A stretch of 64,000 nucleotides of DNA from Entrophospora sp. SA101 (Eukaryota; Glomeromycota; Glomeromycetes; Entrophosporales; Entrophosporaceae), in assembly GCA_958430865.1 (NCBI GenBank), contig CAUDNR010000003.1, positions 75,609-139,608 on the forward strand, given 5' to 3'. The first letter of the stretch is position 1. Each line of letters opens with the position of its first letter. The position numbers and the translations under genes are program-made. The notes under the pieces were generated by a model. It was not told the DNA's origin. It worked only from the letters and a program-made list of their open reading frames with translations, and did no database searches. Shown one piece after another: positions 45,422 through 59,074 of the stretch.

Positions 45422-47080
45422 TTATCTAACGATATTAACATTATTAATACTATTATCAAAAATGAAAAAATTCTCTGATTCATATATAATGAATTCTAGG
45501 TCTTGATATTTTTGTAATAATTCAATTGTTTCTTTTCTTTCTATAGAAAATGCATCATATCGATAATTTCTTATTTTAAGAGGTTTAGGCGCTTTCCAAT
45601 TTTTCATCAAATTATTCAAATAATAATTATCTTTATTATCATCAGAAATACTATATAAACCATCAAAAATAATAGTGTTTAAATTATTTGGTAACGACAG
45701 ACTTAATGCTTCGAATATTCTATCACCATCTATAACCATATTATCTGGATGAAATTGAATGCTTTCTAATTTTTTACAATTATTAAATATACAGATTAGT
45801 TCCCAGTTTAATGCTTTCTTATTATAGGTTATTGCTAAATGTTCTAAATTTACACAATTTTTTGCAATTGATTGAAACATTTTTTCCATGTTCATTTTAT
45901 CATTTGCTTCACCACCAATTTCTAAAACCTTGAGATTTTCTCCATTGATTTTCAAAAAATCAGATAACTCCAATAGAAATGGCTGATAAAAGATTGTTAT
46001 ACAAAGGACTTCAATATTTGGAAGTACAACAGATTTTATACTTGATATTTTATAATTATTATCTGATCTTCTGTTATAATCGTGTAATGACAACTTCTTT
46101 AAGTTTTGAAATGTTGCTATTAAGGAATCTATTTTGGCCTCACCAATACTTTTATAATGAAATATTGATTGTGAATGAGTTGAAATTGCTTGTTTCAGGT
46201 CATCGGATAAAGATATAGTCATTTTATAGGGTACATTGACAGACAATTGTTTAATTTGATTTTGAGCATGAATTAATTGAGCTAGGCTACGATAGACATC
46301 TTCTTCATTATACAAAGGATTTTTAATACAACCATCTATTTTTAAAATTTGAATATTTTTACAATAATTTGCTAATTTGTCAAAGAACTCACAATCATAA
46401 AAATTAAGTTGTAATTCAACAAGACTCCGAAAACAAATGCCAAAGCTAGGATGATCAACCATCCATTTACAATCAAAACTAGAAATAGCGCTAAACATCT
46501 TGATGTTGGTTGAATGATCTAGAATAAATTTTACCAGTCGTACTTTTAAACAATTAAGTTCATCAGAATTTTTTGATTTTATGCTCAAACTCATAATGCC
46601 ATGAATAGGACTATACCTAAAATCCAATCGAGTAGCAAACCTTGCATAATTGTATAGCGGTGGTCTGTCTGATAATTCAAAAGCTTCCAAAATGTTGTGT
46701 TTCACCAAAAAATTTTCGTCTTCTTCTAATAAACATTTGATTAGTGTTTTGATGCTGCCCTCTGTGCAAAAGGGATTTCTCCATATTTTTGGAATATTGA
46801 TATTTTGCCATTGTTTATTAACTCGAATACATGAGTACAATGTTTTGTAATCATTTTCAAAATATTTGAATATTGTAACGAAAAGTTCTAGTGGTAAAGT
46901 TGTTGAGAGCATTTCCTTTAAAATTAGAAGATCGTAATTTATTTCACAGGCTCTACAATTTGCAACGGTGACTCGGAGAAATACACATCTATCTGTACAA
47001 CATACTAAGTTCTTACCTTTGATATAAACAGAAACAAATTGTTGAGTTAAAAGTAACAGTTGCTGTTGTTGTACTACCAC
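45422..47080 (-). CDS. F-box protein with leucine-rich-like repeats, copy 2
   Basis: Same protein as 33994-35652, residue for residue in the supplied translations. The likely start is the ATG at 46912, just before the F-box. The 3' flank against RPS25 copy 2 is also duplicated, so its regulatory context is unchanged. Confidence 0.85.
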   Translation of the reverse strand: MVVQQQQLLLLTQQFVSVYIKGKNLVCCTDRCVFLRVTVANCRACEINYDLLILKEMLSTTLPLELFVTIFKYFENDYKTLYSCIRVNKQWQNINIPKIWRNPFCTEGSIKTLIKCLLEEDENFLVKHNILEAFELSDRPPLYNYARFATRLDFRYSPIHGIMSLSIKSKNSDELNCLKVRLVKFILDHSTNIKMFSAISSFDCKWMVDHPSFGICFRSLVELQLNFYDCEFFDKLANYCKNIQILKIDGCIKNPLYNEEDVYRSLAQLIHAQNQIKQLSVNVPYKMTISLSDDLKQAISTHSQSIFHYKSIGEAKIDSLIATFQNLKKLSLHDYNRRSDNNYKISSIKSVVLPNIEVLCITIFYQPFLLELSDFLKINGENLKVLEIGGEANDKMNMEKMFQSIAKNCVNLEHLAITYNKKALNWELICIFNNCKKLESIQFHPDNMVIDGDRIFEALSLSLPNNLNTIIFDGLYSISDDNKDNYYLNNLMKNWKAPKPLKIRNYRYDAFSIERKETIELLQKYQDLEFIIYESENFFIFDNSINNVNIVR

Positions 47081-47367
47081 TTGCAGCCATTACTATTACT
47101 GTTGAAAAAGGGGTTCAAGCCACATTTCTGTCCTTTTCAAGTTTAGTCGTGAATAATAGAAAAAGACAGGGGTGATCTTCAAAAAAATAAAAAAGACGTG
47201 GGTGGGTAGTTAATATTAACGTGGAGCTACGTAATTTTAGAAATAGATAATTGCTCGCCTCCATTTACTTATTATCTAAAATCCTGATTATAATAAAATC
47301 GAGATTAAACCACTTCAAGTATTTCACAAGTAAATTTACGTTCAGAGCTAAAAAAATATATAATAGG

Positions 47368-47828
47368 TCACTTGTTCTAACTGATATTCCAATTTAAAAT
47401 ATCATAGATCATTTTTCTGAGACAAGGACTGGAATGCGCACGTGACTGAATACGAATTTTGCCTAGCAACCATAATATTGATCTTTCTCCGAAAGTAGGA
47501 TCTGAATCGAGTTGCAATCTCATATAATCGAATCTCAAAGTCGAAGAGGATGCTAACGACCGTGAATTCATGAAAGAACTGAGATTAGATGGTGATGATG
47601 CAGAATATCAAATCTCGATTCTTTTGGCCCAGAAGGTTTCCGGGTAAGTATGCTGGCAGATATAGAAGACCGCTCTCGCCTTATTAAAATGGCATTAGAG
47701 CATTTTCCTTGAGTCGTAATTAATTTACTAGCCTGGTGGTATGTCCTGCATTCAAGAAAGAGCATACAAAAGGTGTATATGCGGTGAGTTGGCAGTGTAA
47801 GTTGTTTATCAAAGTTGTAAAACAATTA
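47368..47828 (+). other. GC-richer coding-like fragments, copy 2
   Basis: Duplicate of 35940-36400 with the same open pieces, the same donor-like GTAAGT and the same frame break. Both copies are broken identically, so the decay predates the duplication. Confidence 0.35.
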
Positions 47829-48692
47829 CGTCAAATTCGCTGTCATTAAGTCAAAAATGACGCAAGTAAAATTGCTTTAAAGGCTGATAAAATATAAAAA
47901 CATATTCTTTCTTGTTTATCCATCCCGATCTCATCCCAAGGAGCTAAATTTTTCTTTTGCTGAATACAATTTCAGTTCCTATAACACTCATTTACTACTG
48001 GTGTGCGAAAGTCGAAACTGGTTTGACTTTTGACTTTTGTTTAAACAATAATCTATGAGTACTTTAAAATCTTTAAAAAATTTTAACTTTTGGAAAAAAA
48101 AGAGTTGCCGGATATTTTTCCTTTTTATTTTTACCATTATTTTTTTTTTGTACAGATTTTCCATCCGCACAAAAAATTTTTATATTAATATCCTTTTATA
48201 CTGTATGCTTTAGTATAACTGTAACTTCACATGTCTTTCCCTTTATAATGTCATGAAATGCAAAAATATCATTACTCGGATCCAAGAAAGATTTGGTGAC
48301 AATACCATCATAAAATTTCGCTCGGATTTCTATATAAAACAAATCTACTATTACTATACCATGTTGGGATCACTTCCAAAGAGAATTCTGATATTTACGC
48401 ATTAAACGGTAATAGCATTGATATCATTTTCTTTGGTAAATGCGGACAACTCTTGTATCAAATCTTGTTTTGTTTGCAGTAGAATTTGTTAAGGAGAATC
48501 AAGACCTTTATTGATCCCATCTATAGTACTTAAATTTCAATCGTGTTTTGATATTGTCAATTTTATAAATTATTATGCTATACAATCAATTGTTTCAGGG
48601 TGTCTGAAACTTTTGCCCAGGGGTATATATAGTAGTTTAATGTTTGATATGAAATTTAAAAAAACTTTAATATTTATAAAAAAAACCGTGTC
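47829..48692. other. Spacer upstream of MSH4, copy 2
   Basis: Carries C at 48275 and T at 48308, where unit 1 has T and G. No gene was seen. Confidence 0.4.
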
Positions 48693-51600
48693 ATGTCCAT
48701 GTCTAAATCATCAATTCAATATTCTAGTTCTAGTTCTAGTTCTAATTCACCATCTCCTTATTCCTATTCTGGTTCACTCTCCACTAATTCTAATTCTAAT
48801 TCTAACTCTAATTCTGTTTCTTCTTCCTCCTCTTCTTCTAAAATTATTAACTCTGCTTCTTCTGTTAAACAAACAAACAATTGTCAAAATTCTTCAAAAA
48901 CATCAAAGTTATCACTACCGTTTACTACCAATACAACGACAAAAAAAAATTCTAGTTGTCGTTCAACAAAAAGTATTTCTGGTTCATCTGAAAAATCAAC
49001 TAATACTACTTCTAAACGGCCACAGACTTCAGCTTCGGTGCGTGGTAATGTTCGTGGAGAATCCCGTTCATTTTTTGTTGCAATAATTGAAGGAAGAGGT
49101 AATAAATAATAATATTTTAATAATAACATTATTAATTAGTCTAATTCATTCTGATCTGATAGGAGTTGCCAGTGAAGTTGGAATGTGTTTTATAGATTTA
49201 AAAACCAGTGAATGCATTTTATCACAGGTTTTTCTATTCTTTATTGATATAGTGTATGGGCCAACGATTTTTACATGATTGACGATATTTCTATATTATG
49301 CCAAAATCTACTGAAACTTTTGACATAAATAGAAACATCGTTTTAGATTATGTAAAAATCGGTGGGCAGTCGGTCCCATAAATGAAATAAATATTGATGT
49401 TTGGTAAATTTTTTAAAAGATTGCAGATTCACAAACTTATGTTAAAACATTACACAAATTAAATATTTATAATCCTGGAGAGGTATTATTATTATTTTTT
49501 TTTGTAAAAATCCATTATAATAAAATGATTAATTTTCACGCCTCTTGTATTTATTTTATTTATTTAAAGATATTGTTATCAGTTACAGCTGTTGAACCCT
49601 CCAAATCAAAACTATGTAAAATACTTGAAGATAATATACCATCGGCTATCATTGTTCCAATTGCAAGAAAATATTTTAACGATGCTGTTGGTATGTTGTA
49701 ATGATTTTTTTATTCGTATTTATTGAGAAGATTTTTAATATTTTTATTTTTATTTTTTCTATGTGTAGGATTAAATTTTATCAAACAGGTATATAGGTAG
49801 ATGGATTTGAAAATTTGAAAAACAAATCGCAGATCATTTATTTAGTATGTTTACATTTATAGTATGGATTGGAAGAAGATTCTGTATCATTGATTCTTGG
49901 ATTAACTTCAAAGTAATAAATTCAATTATTATAGATCCAAATTAAAAAATTCAAAATTTATATTAATTTAATTTTTTCTATTTTTTAGATTTTATTGTTT
50001 AGCCTCAACTGCTGCCTTGCTTAGGCAAATATATCACAATGATCTGATGTAATTGATATAATAAAAAATAATCATAAACCTTAATATCCAATATTTCTAT
50101 AGATATATTGGAAATACTCTTAACATATTTTTCACTAATCATTCAATAAAATTCAAATATCAAGGATGTGAAGGTAATAAATATATGTTTCATGACAAAA
50201 TTTGATCTATTAATTTATTAAATAAATACTCTTTTTTTCTTGTCATATATAGGAACTATGATGATTGGCGAGTAGCTAAATTATAATAACATGTGCTATT
50301 GTCAATATCAATCAATATTAATGATCCCATTTAATTTAGATTTTGTTACTGCGCGTAATCTTGAATTAATTAATAATATGAATAATCAAAATAGTAATCA
50401 TTCTTTATATGGTACTTAATTAATATTAATAATAACAATAATTATTATTGCAACATACATAGATGAATAATTTAATTCATTATATTATATACAGGTGTCT
50501 TGAATCGTACAGTGACACCTATGGGTGGTAACTTGTCATATATTGATTGATTGATCACATTAATCGTTTGTTAATATTCTCAATCTTCTCATCAAGGTTA
50601 TAATTTTAATTATTAGGTCGTCTTCTTCGTACCAACATTTTACAACCTTTGACTGGTCTGTAATTAAGTCAATTGTTATTTTTTTTTCTTTTTCTTTTTA
50701 TTAAAATATATATATTTATTTGATCATTTAATTATTTAGATATTGTCACAATTAATACTCGTTTAGATTCTGTGGAAGGTAAAAAATTAAATGATTAAAT
50801 ATCACATAGAATATATTATTCTAACAGTTATTCTTCTAAATTTTTATAGAACTTATAAGTAGTGAGGTATAAATTTGCTATTGATAAAAAGGTGATTTTT
50901 AAGGTGTTATAATAGTAGCTGACTTTTCTTTCTCCACTAAAATCAATAGGAAACATTTTTCTCAATTCAATCAGGTGTTTATGGTGGTTTATTTATTATA
51001 TCTAGTGTTAATAACAAAATAACCAATAATAAATATTTTGTATTATTCTGATGGTTATAGCACTCAAACCTTTTCAGGATATTGACCATTTGATTACTGC
51101 GGTAATAAATTTTATTTAGAAATTCTTTTAAATCTTGTTTTCTAATTTTTTTAATTTTTTTGTTTAGTTGATTCAAATTCCAAGAAAACCTAATGTAAAA
51201 AGTGCAGAACAAAATATCAACAATGTGATTCTACTGAAACATACATTGACATTGATTAAATCGCTAAAAAATGCAATGTTTGGTATTAAAAATTCTTTGC
51301 TTGACACAATTTATCAGGTATGAGATAATCCTTTTTTTTAATTTTTATTTAAAAAGCATTTATATTCACTCATACAATTAAAATTATAGCTCTTAAACGA
51401 TCCAGAATTACAAATACTAGAAGGAAAGATCCATCAAGTTATAAATGAAGATGTTACTTATCAAAAAAGTGCACTTGGTATTCGAAATCAACGTTGTTAT
51501 GCTGTTAAGGTGATTAGCAAATTTCTTTTCTTTTCATTACCACCTTTTCTTTTCAACCATAAAAAATATTATAAATATATCTATGTATATATAATATAGT

Positions 51601-54072
51601 CAGGATTTAATGGATTGTTAGATGTTGGTAAGTTGAACTACACATATATAAAAATCATAATTATGATTGATTGATTGATCAATGTCTCTAATTGTTTTTT
51701 AAAAAAATGATATTTATAGCACGACAAACATATAAAGAAATGGTTGATGATACATTTGAAATGATTGAAAAATATAGCGGTAGACAATAATTTATCAAAT
51801 TACATATATTTATATACTTGTATATAATAATAAATTTTTGATATAAAGAATAATATTATAATAATTAGAAAAAAATGAGATCCATTTGAAACCTCAATTC
51901 AGTGTATCAACTGGATATTATTTATCAACAAATATAGAGCATTTAGGTGATCGTCAACTTCCTCTTGTGTTCATTAATGTTAGCAAGAAAAAAAATTTGT
52001 TAACTTTTACAACTTTGGAATTGGTAAGTTGGTATCATCGTTGTAATATGACAATTAATTTTTTATCTTTTGGATCTAATATATAAATTATTCTATTTTT
52101 AGATTAAAAAAAATACAAAAATTAATGAATCTTTAACTGAAGTTTATCTAATGTCTGACAAGTTTCGTATATATATATATTATTTGTATTTGAATTTAGT
52201 TTTCTATAAGTTCAATAATATATTGATATTATTATTAGAATAATTGAAGATTTAATATTTGAAATTCGTGGCACAATCGGTGTACTTTATAAAGCATCTG
52301 AATCTGTAGCCATGTTGGATATGTTGACATCTTTTGCTCATCAATGCACCATCTCAAATTATGGTATGTGTATATGCAACATTTATCATCAAGATTAATA
52401 TATAATTTTTAAATCATGCTGCCAATATTCATCGCCTATGGAATATATTTGAATAGTTCGTCCAGAATTCACAGATACATTGGCAATAAAATCTGGTCGA
52501 CATCCTATGCGAGAATGTTTATTTGTTGTGGATCCATTTATTCCAAATGATACCTTTGCAAGTAACGCAACTAATTTTCAAATAATTACAGGGCCAAACA
52601 TGAGTGGAAAAAGCACTTATTTGAAGCAAATTGCTTTGATGAGTATCATGTCACAAATTGGATCCTTGTAAGCATTTTTATGGTTTTTTTCTTTATTTAT
52701 TAAGTTTTACGATAATAATTTTGATGATTGATTTTCTTTTTTTGGCAGAGTCCCAGCAGAATATGCATCATTTAGAATTGTTGACCAAGTAATTAATTGA
52801 TTAAAATTTATCCTATTACTACAACTACAACTACAATTAATATTGTTATATATCTTATTTTAAAACAGATATTTACAAGGATTTGCAATGACAATAATAT
52901 GGAAAGTAATACAAGTACATTTATCATAGAAATGCGAGAAACTGCATATATTTTACAACATGTGACAGATGAAAGTTTAGTGATAATTGACGAACTTGGA
53001 AGAGGTTCCTACTATTAATATTTTCTCAAGTATTGACAATGGTTTTTATAGGTTTGGCAAACTTTTAGTAAACTAATAAATTAATATTTTAATAGGAACA
53101 TCTACACATGATGGATTAGGCATAACATATGCCGTATGTGAAGAATTAGTAAAGACTAAGGTAGATTCTAAATCTTACTTATCTTATTTAATATCTTATT
53201 TAATATCTTATTTAATATCTTATTTAATATTAGTTAATAAATATATTTATAAATGAATTTAGTAATAATAATAAAATAATATATATATTTAGGCATTCAT
53301 ATTCTTCGCAACACATTTTCATGAACTTACAAGAAGTCTAACCATTTATCCAAACGTAGTGAATTTACATTTAGAAATTGAGGTAATCGTTATAAATAAT
53401 AATTATAATATAACATGATGTCATATCATTATTATATAATTAATCAACATATTGTTAATATGTAAAATTGATAGATTGGCAATGAAAAATTCGGAATAAG
53501 ATATTTATATAAAGTCAAAGACGGAAGGAATGATGATGAACATTATGGTTCTCATTTCCATTTCCATTTTTAATTTTTAATTTTTAATTCAATTAATTGA
53601 TTAATTTTGTTCTCTCCCACTAAATAAAAAAAATACAGGATTAAGGTTTGGACAATTAATTGGTTTACCAGATGATGTTATACAAAAGGCAACTGAAGTT
53701 TCTCATAAAGTAAATTTAATTCTTTTATTGAAAAGGAAAAAAATCTTATTGCATTTTTTAATTAGTTGGTTATTATGTTTATTATTATATAGTTAAAAGA
53801 ATTGATTGATGCCAATAAAGAAAAATCATCCTCAAATAAAATTACCAAGAGAAGACAATTATTATTGCAGGTTAACACACTCTTTTCTTTTCCCTTTCTT
53901 TTTCTTTTTCTTTTCTAAACTTTGAATTAAAATTATGATTCCTTTGTTATTCAAGTTAATTGAACATCTGCTGCAAATAAAAAGATCGTCAAATCTGGAT
54001 AAAGATAGTTTAAGAAGGTATCTTAAAATGGTTCAAGAAGGATTTATCACAAAGATGGAAGAGTTGATGTGA
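48693..54072 (+). CDS. MSH4: MutS homolog 4 (meiotic crossover factor), copy 2
   Basis: All 32 exons of copy 1 recur at +11428 (first 48693-49098, last 53956-54072), including the GC-donor intron starting at 50268, the Walker [14 protein letters not shown] and the Walker [12 protein letters not shown]. The predicted product is again 904 residues. The only difference seen lies in an intron (50434 A for G). Both copies therefore look equally able to make protein. The upstream sequence lies wholly inside the duplicated unit, so the MSH4 promoter is probably copied too. Confidence 0.94.
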
Positions 54073-54326
54073 CTATCATGGAAAAAGAAAATTTGCTGAT
54101 TTACATATCTACTTATTAAATGTTTATTAAACTGCTTATTAAATTATTAAATAAATTTGTTTATTGTTTTTATTTATTATATAAATTAATATTGATAAAC
54201 ATTGATTAAATATTTAATTAGTTTTTTTTTTAAAATAAATAAAAATAATATTACATAATACCTAGCCACTAAAATCTTTCAATCAACTAATAACTGAGTA
54301 TATTGATTTAACTATTAATCATTTAT

Positions 54327-54986
54327 TTATTTAGCACTTTGTTTATACATCGACGTATCAAGGATTTGTTTACCACACATTGCACATATTCCTTGTTTAT
54401 AAGCACATCCTATAACAAAAAATTTTTTAAAGAATATTGATTATTATTATTGCCTAACGACTTTATATTATTGATCTTGTTGATTTATTTTATTTACCTT
54501 GACAATAATGCGCATGTTCTTGATGCACTCTTGACTTACAAACTTTACATTTATTTTCATATGGTTTAAACCTGTTGGGTACAACTAAAGTTGTTATTAA
54601 CATATTAAAAAGATATAACTAATTGACAACTAACCAGCAACCTATTAATAACCAATTGGTAACTAACCTATTTTTTCCTGGTTTAGATAACAATTTATTT
54701 TCATTTAATTTTCTATCCGTTCCAACTACAGTTATTATTATTATAATATTATATATAAGTTGATTCAAAAATATTTTTGTTAATTTCTTGTCCTTATTAT
54801 TATTAGATCAGCATACCATTAACATTTCTTGAGCCTTCTTTCCATTTATCAGGACAAATAACTTTTGCTAATTTCTTTTCGCCTAATCAAAAAATAAACA
54901 ATTGTTATTTTTTTTATGCTTTTATGTTTTTTTTTGCAAATTTATTTAACAATAATTTTAATATACATACACTTTGAACAAACCAT
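54327..54986 (-). CDS. CRIPT: CRIPT, cysteine-rich zinc-ribbon protein, copy 2
   Basis: Five exons at +11428 from copy 1 encode the same 98-residue protein with the same CxxC pairs. Upstream (to the right) the shared sequence extends about 850 bp to the duplication edge at 55837, so the promoter is likely intact. Confidence 0.94.
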
Positions 54987-55837
54987 TATTGCTGATTCTA
55001 ATTAATTCTAATTATTAATTTACAACGATTTTGGGATTTTCTATAGTAATAAGAGTATTTTATTAAAGGTTACACGATATACTTGTGGGAAAGTTGAAAG
55101 TTTATTACGTAATGAAGGAGAGAGTAGGTGGGCTTAAAATAGCAATAATAATAATCTTTATGTACTGTAGAACAATAATTTTCATCCTAATAACCAATGC
55201 TTGTTGCCTTTGAGCAAACGTACGATTATTAAAGATAATTCTTAAGATGAAAAACTTTACCTCTAGACTAAGTTGATGCGATAAAAATTTAGGAGTTCAC
55301 TTTCATACTTTGATGGGTGGGTCTAGAATTTCTCGCCTGGGTTGTTTGTGAAGGATCTATTGACGACATTTAGCTTATTACCAGAAGCAGCTATCCCTAT
55401 GACTGATTCTGTTGATATAATTCAATTCAACTGTAGTTGTTTTAGCACAACGGTAACCCACATTGGGATAAGAAAAAATATCTAGGTAATCTGACACCCA
55501 AGTTCAATATGTCAAATCATTATCCTTTACGAAATGAATGTCTGCTCGCAAAGTTTTTTTTTTTTGGAAGTAATTCTACAAGCTTGAAATTGTACATAAT
55601 CAGAAGGGAACCCCAAAGATACAATTAAAGAAAGGTTCAACCACTAAAACTTTTCCACTACCACTTGGATGGTAAGGCGAAAATTCAAGCTTTTTTCAAA
55701 ATTGGTTTTTTAAAGCTTCATTTCTACATAGTCTTAGTATTATCATTGCCTAACAATCATTTTAATAACAAATCGGCTGCTTATTAATTCATTAAGGAGA
55801 AAGTCAAAAAGAAAGGTTGTAAATTGAAAGTCATTTC
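54987..55837. other. Spacer upstream of CRIPT, copy 2
   Basis: No gene. Ends at the right edge of the duplication. Confidence 0.45.
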
Positions 55838-56905
55838 ATGTGATGATGATGTTTGCAATGGAGTTTCTATTCGAATATTTATTCTAAATCAAACAAAATA
55901 ACAAATCATTCAAATAATTTGTAATGTCAATTTTTATACACATATCAATAGTTCGAGTTAAGACAAATCATATGAATAAGAAATTGTGCAAATAGAAACC
56001 CTGGTTTAAAATCTAGTAGTGCATTTTTGTTTCAGTAAGCAGGGGAGAAGTGAGCTTTTCCGGATTATTTCAAAAGAAGGCAAAGATTGCTACTGTAATC
56101 AATTATTATGTTGGGAAAACGAAATATTATTTATCAAGTTGAAACTTGCTAGAGAAATTATAATATTATAAAAATAATTATATCTCTTTGACAGTTTTGG
56201 TGCAAAGGCATTCTTAAATTTCATACTTTAATTTAGAAAAAGCATCTTATCAGAATCTTTCGCGTGTGATGTAAAAATGGGAGGCATTCATTTTACCAAC
56301 AACTCGGGGGTTACATTTAACCAAACAATTATATAATAAATGAACTGCCAGTAAAATGATTGTCGGTAATAGTAAAGTAATACGTATTAGTATATAGAAA
56401 GATTGGTCGTGATGTAATATTTAACACATCACATGACTTCCGTAGTAAATTCGTTCTAATTGGTCAATATTAACTGGGTAATTGATAGTAATAGGTCCAA
56501 GATTTACTATCTCACAATATCCTTGTCACTGTTTCTTGAACCAAATTGGTGCAATGGTAGTCATTGCGCATAAAAATTATTTTGTGACTTTTCAAGCTAC
56601 ATGCTGCTGGTGTGGTGTGGTATCTGACATATTCCAATGGTAATCATAATCTTGAGATTTTCAGCCAGTAAAAGAACCCAGTCATGAATATTTCAATCCA
56701 TGATTCTTTTAAAAAAATGGTTGCAAATAGTGTAAAAATATAAAAAATATTATAATTATCATCATCAAAATATTAATAAAATTGGTGAAAAGGTTGCCAG
56801 AATTGTTCAAAAACAAATTATTTATAAAATATTGTCTTTACTTCTTGGCTACATGAGACACTTTTTTTTTGCTTACAAAGCTTTTTCGCCAACTATACTT
56901 ACATG

Positions 56906-56962
<57 letters not shown>

Positions 56963-57569
56963 GACATCAACAACAACAAAAATATCTTTAACAAAAGTGA
57001 TTTGAAGTTAAATTCAACTTCTGTTTCTAATTAAACTATAACTTCTACTTTGAATTCATCATCTTTCTATCCCAACAACATTTTATTGCTTTGGATTTGA
57101 TTTTATATCATTTCAACTTTAAATTCAAGCCTACAATCATTAACATCAACATTAAAACTATCAAATGTAAACAAATTGCATCAACAATAGTTATTATTTA
57201 GCTACAAGACAACACCAAAATTACCAATGTCATTGTCAGCAAAGCAAGTCAGCAACAATGTATTCCTTCATTATAATATTAAAGGAGTAAATAATTAATA
57301 ATGTTTTATCATTTATCACATGATTTCCAATGGATTTATTGGAATTGATATATACTTTTTTTGATGTAAAATAAATATAAATAAATATTTATATGCTTTT
57401 ATTTTTTATATTATTAAATTAACAATTGATTACATATTGAAAATTCTGTTGATTCCTTAAATATATAACATATTGATACATTTTTTATTATTTAACAATC
57501 TATCCATCAAATTTATAAATTCCATCCAATTTTGATAAATCCATTCTAACCCATAAACAAAATTAATAA
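55838..57569. other. Single-copy spacer after the duplication
   Basis: Unique relative to the rest of the window. No gene was found. It contains the CAT microsatellite at 56906-56962 and otherwise AT-rich sequence. Confidence 0.45.
56906..56962. repeat. (CAT)19 microsatellite
   Basis: Nineteen perfect CAT units follow ACATG and precede GACATCAAC. No supported coding frame uses it. It should be highly variable between strains or nuclei. Confidence 0.95.
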
Positions 57570-59074
57570 TTATAGAGGATTTGGCTTGACTATTCCTTTA
57601 GATACAAAGAAATTGTTTAAAATAGGAATTAATTGTTGTGCAATTGTGAAAGAGAAAACCAATTTAGGACCAACAACAATTAATTTAGGTGTCACTCCTT
57701 TAAAGAATGCACTTGTGCCTAAAATAATGATAATAATAAAATTATTAAAATTATTTTTTACCTTCAAAAAAAAAAAATTTTTTTTCTTTTTAATTTTAAA
57801 TTACTACCTTCTTTGAGTATCATTTTGCGAATAATTTGTGTCCCAGTTTCAGGTGAATCAAAAGGTCTATTTTGGATACGTGTTTTAACTACATCAAGTG
57901 GTTGAGCCACACTGATAGAAGCTATAGCACCACCAATTGATGCACAGAAATTTTGAAGAAATGTTGCTTTAGAGTAATCTTTTAATCCAAACAAATATTC
58001 TTTAACAAAAGCTGATCCACCAAACTAGCATTAATAATGATGATTATTATAAATTTTTAATTAGTTACTGTTAAATTATTAATATTTGTATTGTAATAAT
58101 AATGATATAATAATGTCATTATGAAATAGCTTTCTTACTAATGCAAAACTTCCTGGTGCATTACGTGCTGCTGTCCAAAGACCACCTCTGAACACATGTG
58201 TTTTATAAATCAATTATTATTATAGAGTTCTTCTTTGGTCATGTATAATTAGTCATTTATATAAGTGGGTGATTACCTATAAAGTCCAAACCCTTCATCC
58301 CAAAAAATTTTGAAAATATTTCTATTTTTTAATGTATCAGGATTTGTTTGACGTTTAATTTTCAATACATCCAATGGTAAAAGTGCCACTTCTCCAATGC
58401 CAATTAAACTATCATTATAATTAATTAATTTGGAATCGTTTTAAAATTAAATTCATCCTGCTAATCACATCATATCATCCATTCCAAACATATTTACCTT
58501 CCAGCAGTGGCATGTATTATAGTCTTACCACTTTTTTCACCAAATAATTTATAGAATGCATCTTTATGATTTTTGTTGATATAATCTTTTACATATGGTT
58601 GACCACCATATTTATAGATCCTTTGAAGTACTTTGTATCCACCTGCATAACCTAGCCCTGGAAATAATGATGTGTATTTACGGAAAAAAGTTGCAGAATG
58701 CTTATCCTATAATAGTAATATTATTTATTCATTGGGGGAATTTTTCTTTGTACAAAAAAAAAATTTCCAAGAAAAATAAGAGATTTTTACTTTAAATATG
58801 GCTTCCCCTAAATTATTAAAACTCTGGGATAATGGTGCACCAGGTACAAAAACCTAATAAACAAACAATTTAGTTAATTGAATTAATTATATTCTATAAT
58901 TTTTTCCCCATAAAAAGTCCAAATATTTACTTTTTGTTGATTAGTCATTAAACGTTTTGCAATAGTATCAACAGGATGAAATATAAATAATTCTAATATT
59001 CCTGAAGTTCCAGAACCTAATAAACGAGCAAGTCCTGACTCCTTTTGTTTTCCTGAGCTAGCTGGTGGTGACAT
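57570..59074 (-). CDS. GGC1: Mitochondrial GTP/GDP carrier, GGC1-like
   Basis: Seven exons on the minus strand (58931-59074, 58791-58853, 58498-58706, 58277-58408, 58139-58187, 57808-58024, 57570-57718) join in phase to 320 residues, normal for the mitochondrial carrier family. It begins SGKQKESGLARLLGSGTSG. It shows the three-fold carrier signatures: HPVDTIAKR in repeat 1, LPLDVLKIKRQTNPDT in repeat 2 and QPLDVVKTRIQNRPFDSPET in repeat 3. The stretches FPGLGYAGGYKVLQRIYKYG, RNAPGSFALFGG and FFKGVTPKLIVVGPKLVFSF resemble yeast Ggc1 closely. That carrier exchanges GTP for GDP across the inner membrane and affects mitochondrial iron balance. Assignment to GGC1 rather than another carrier is by remembered sequence resemblance. 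Confidence 0.93.

Larger units (their letters stand above)
44410..55837. repeat. 11,428-bp tandem duplication, unit 2
   Basis: Direct repeat of 32982-44409, adjoining it without spacer. After 55837 the two-base overlap AT is followed by unique sequence (GTGATGATG), where unit 1 continues into ATTTACGG. Differences seen from unit 1 are at 48275, 48308 and 50434. All gene models of unit 1 carry over with intact splice sites. Confidence 0.96.

Noticed and set aside
56906..56962. Poly-His or poly-Ile/Met coding from the CAT run
   Set aside because: No open frame with splice support surrounds it; treated as a microsatellite.
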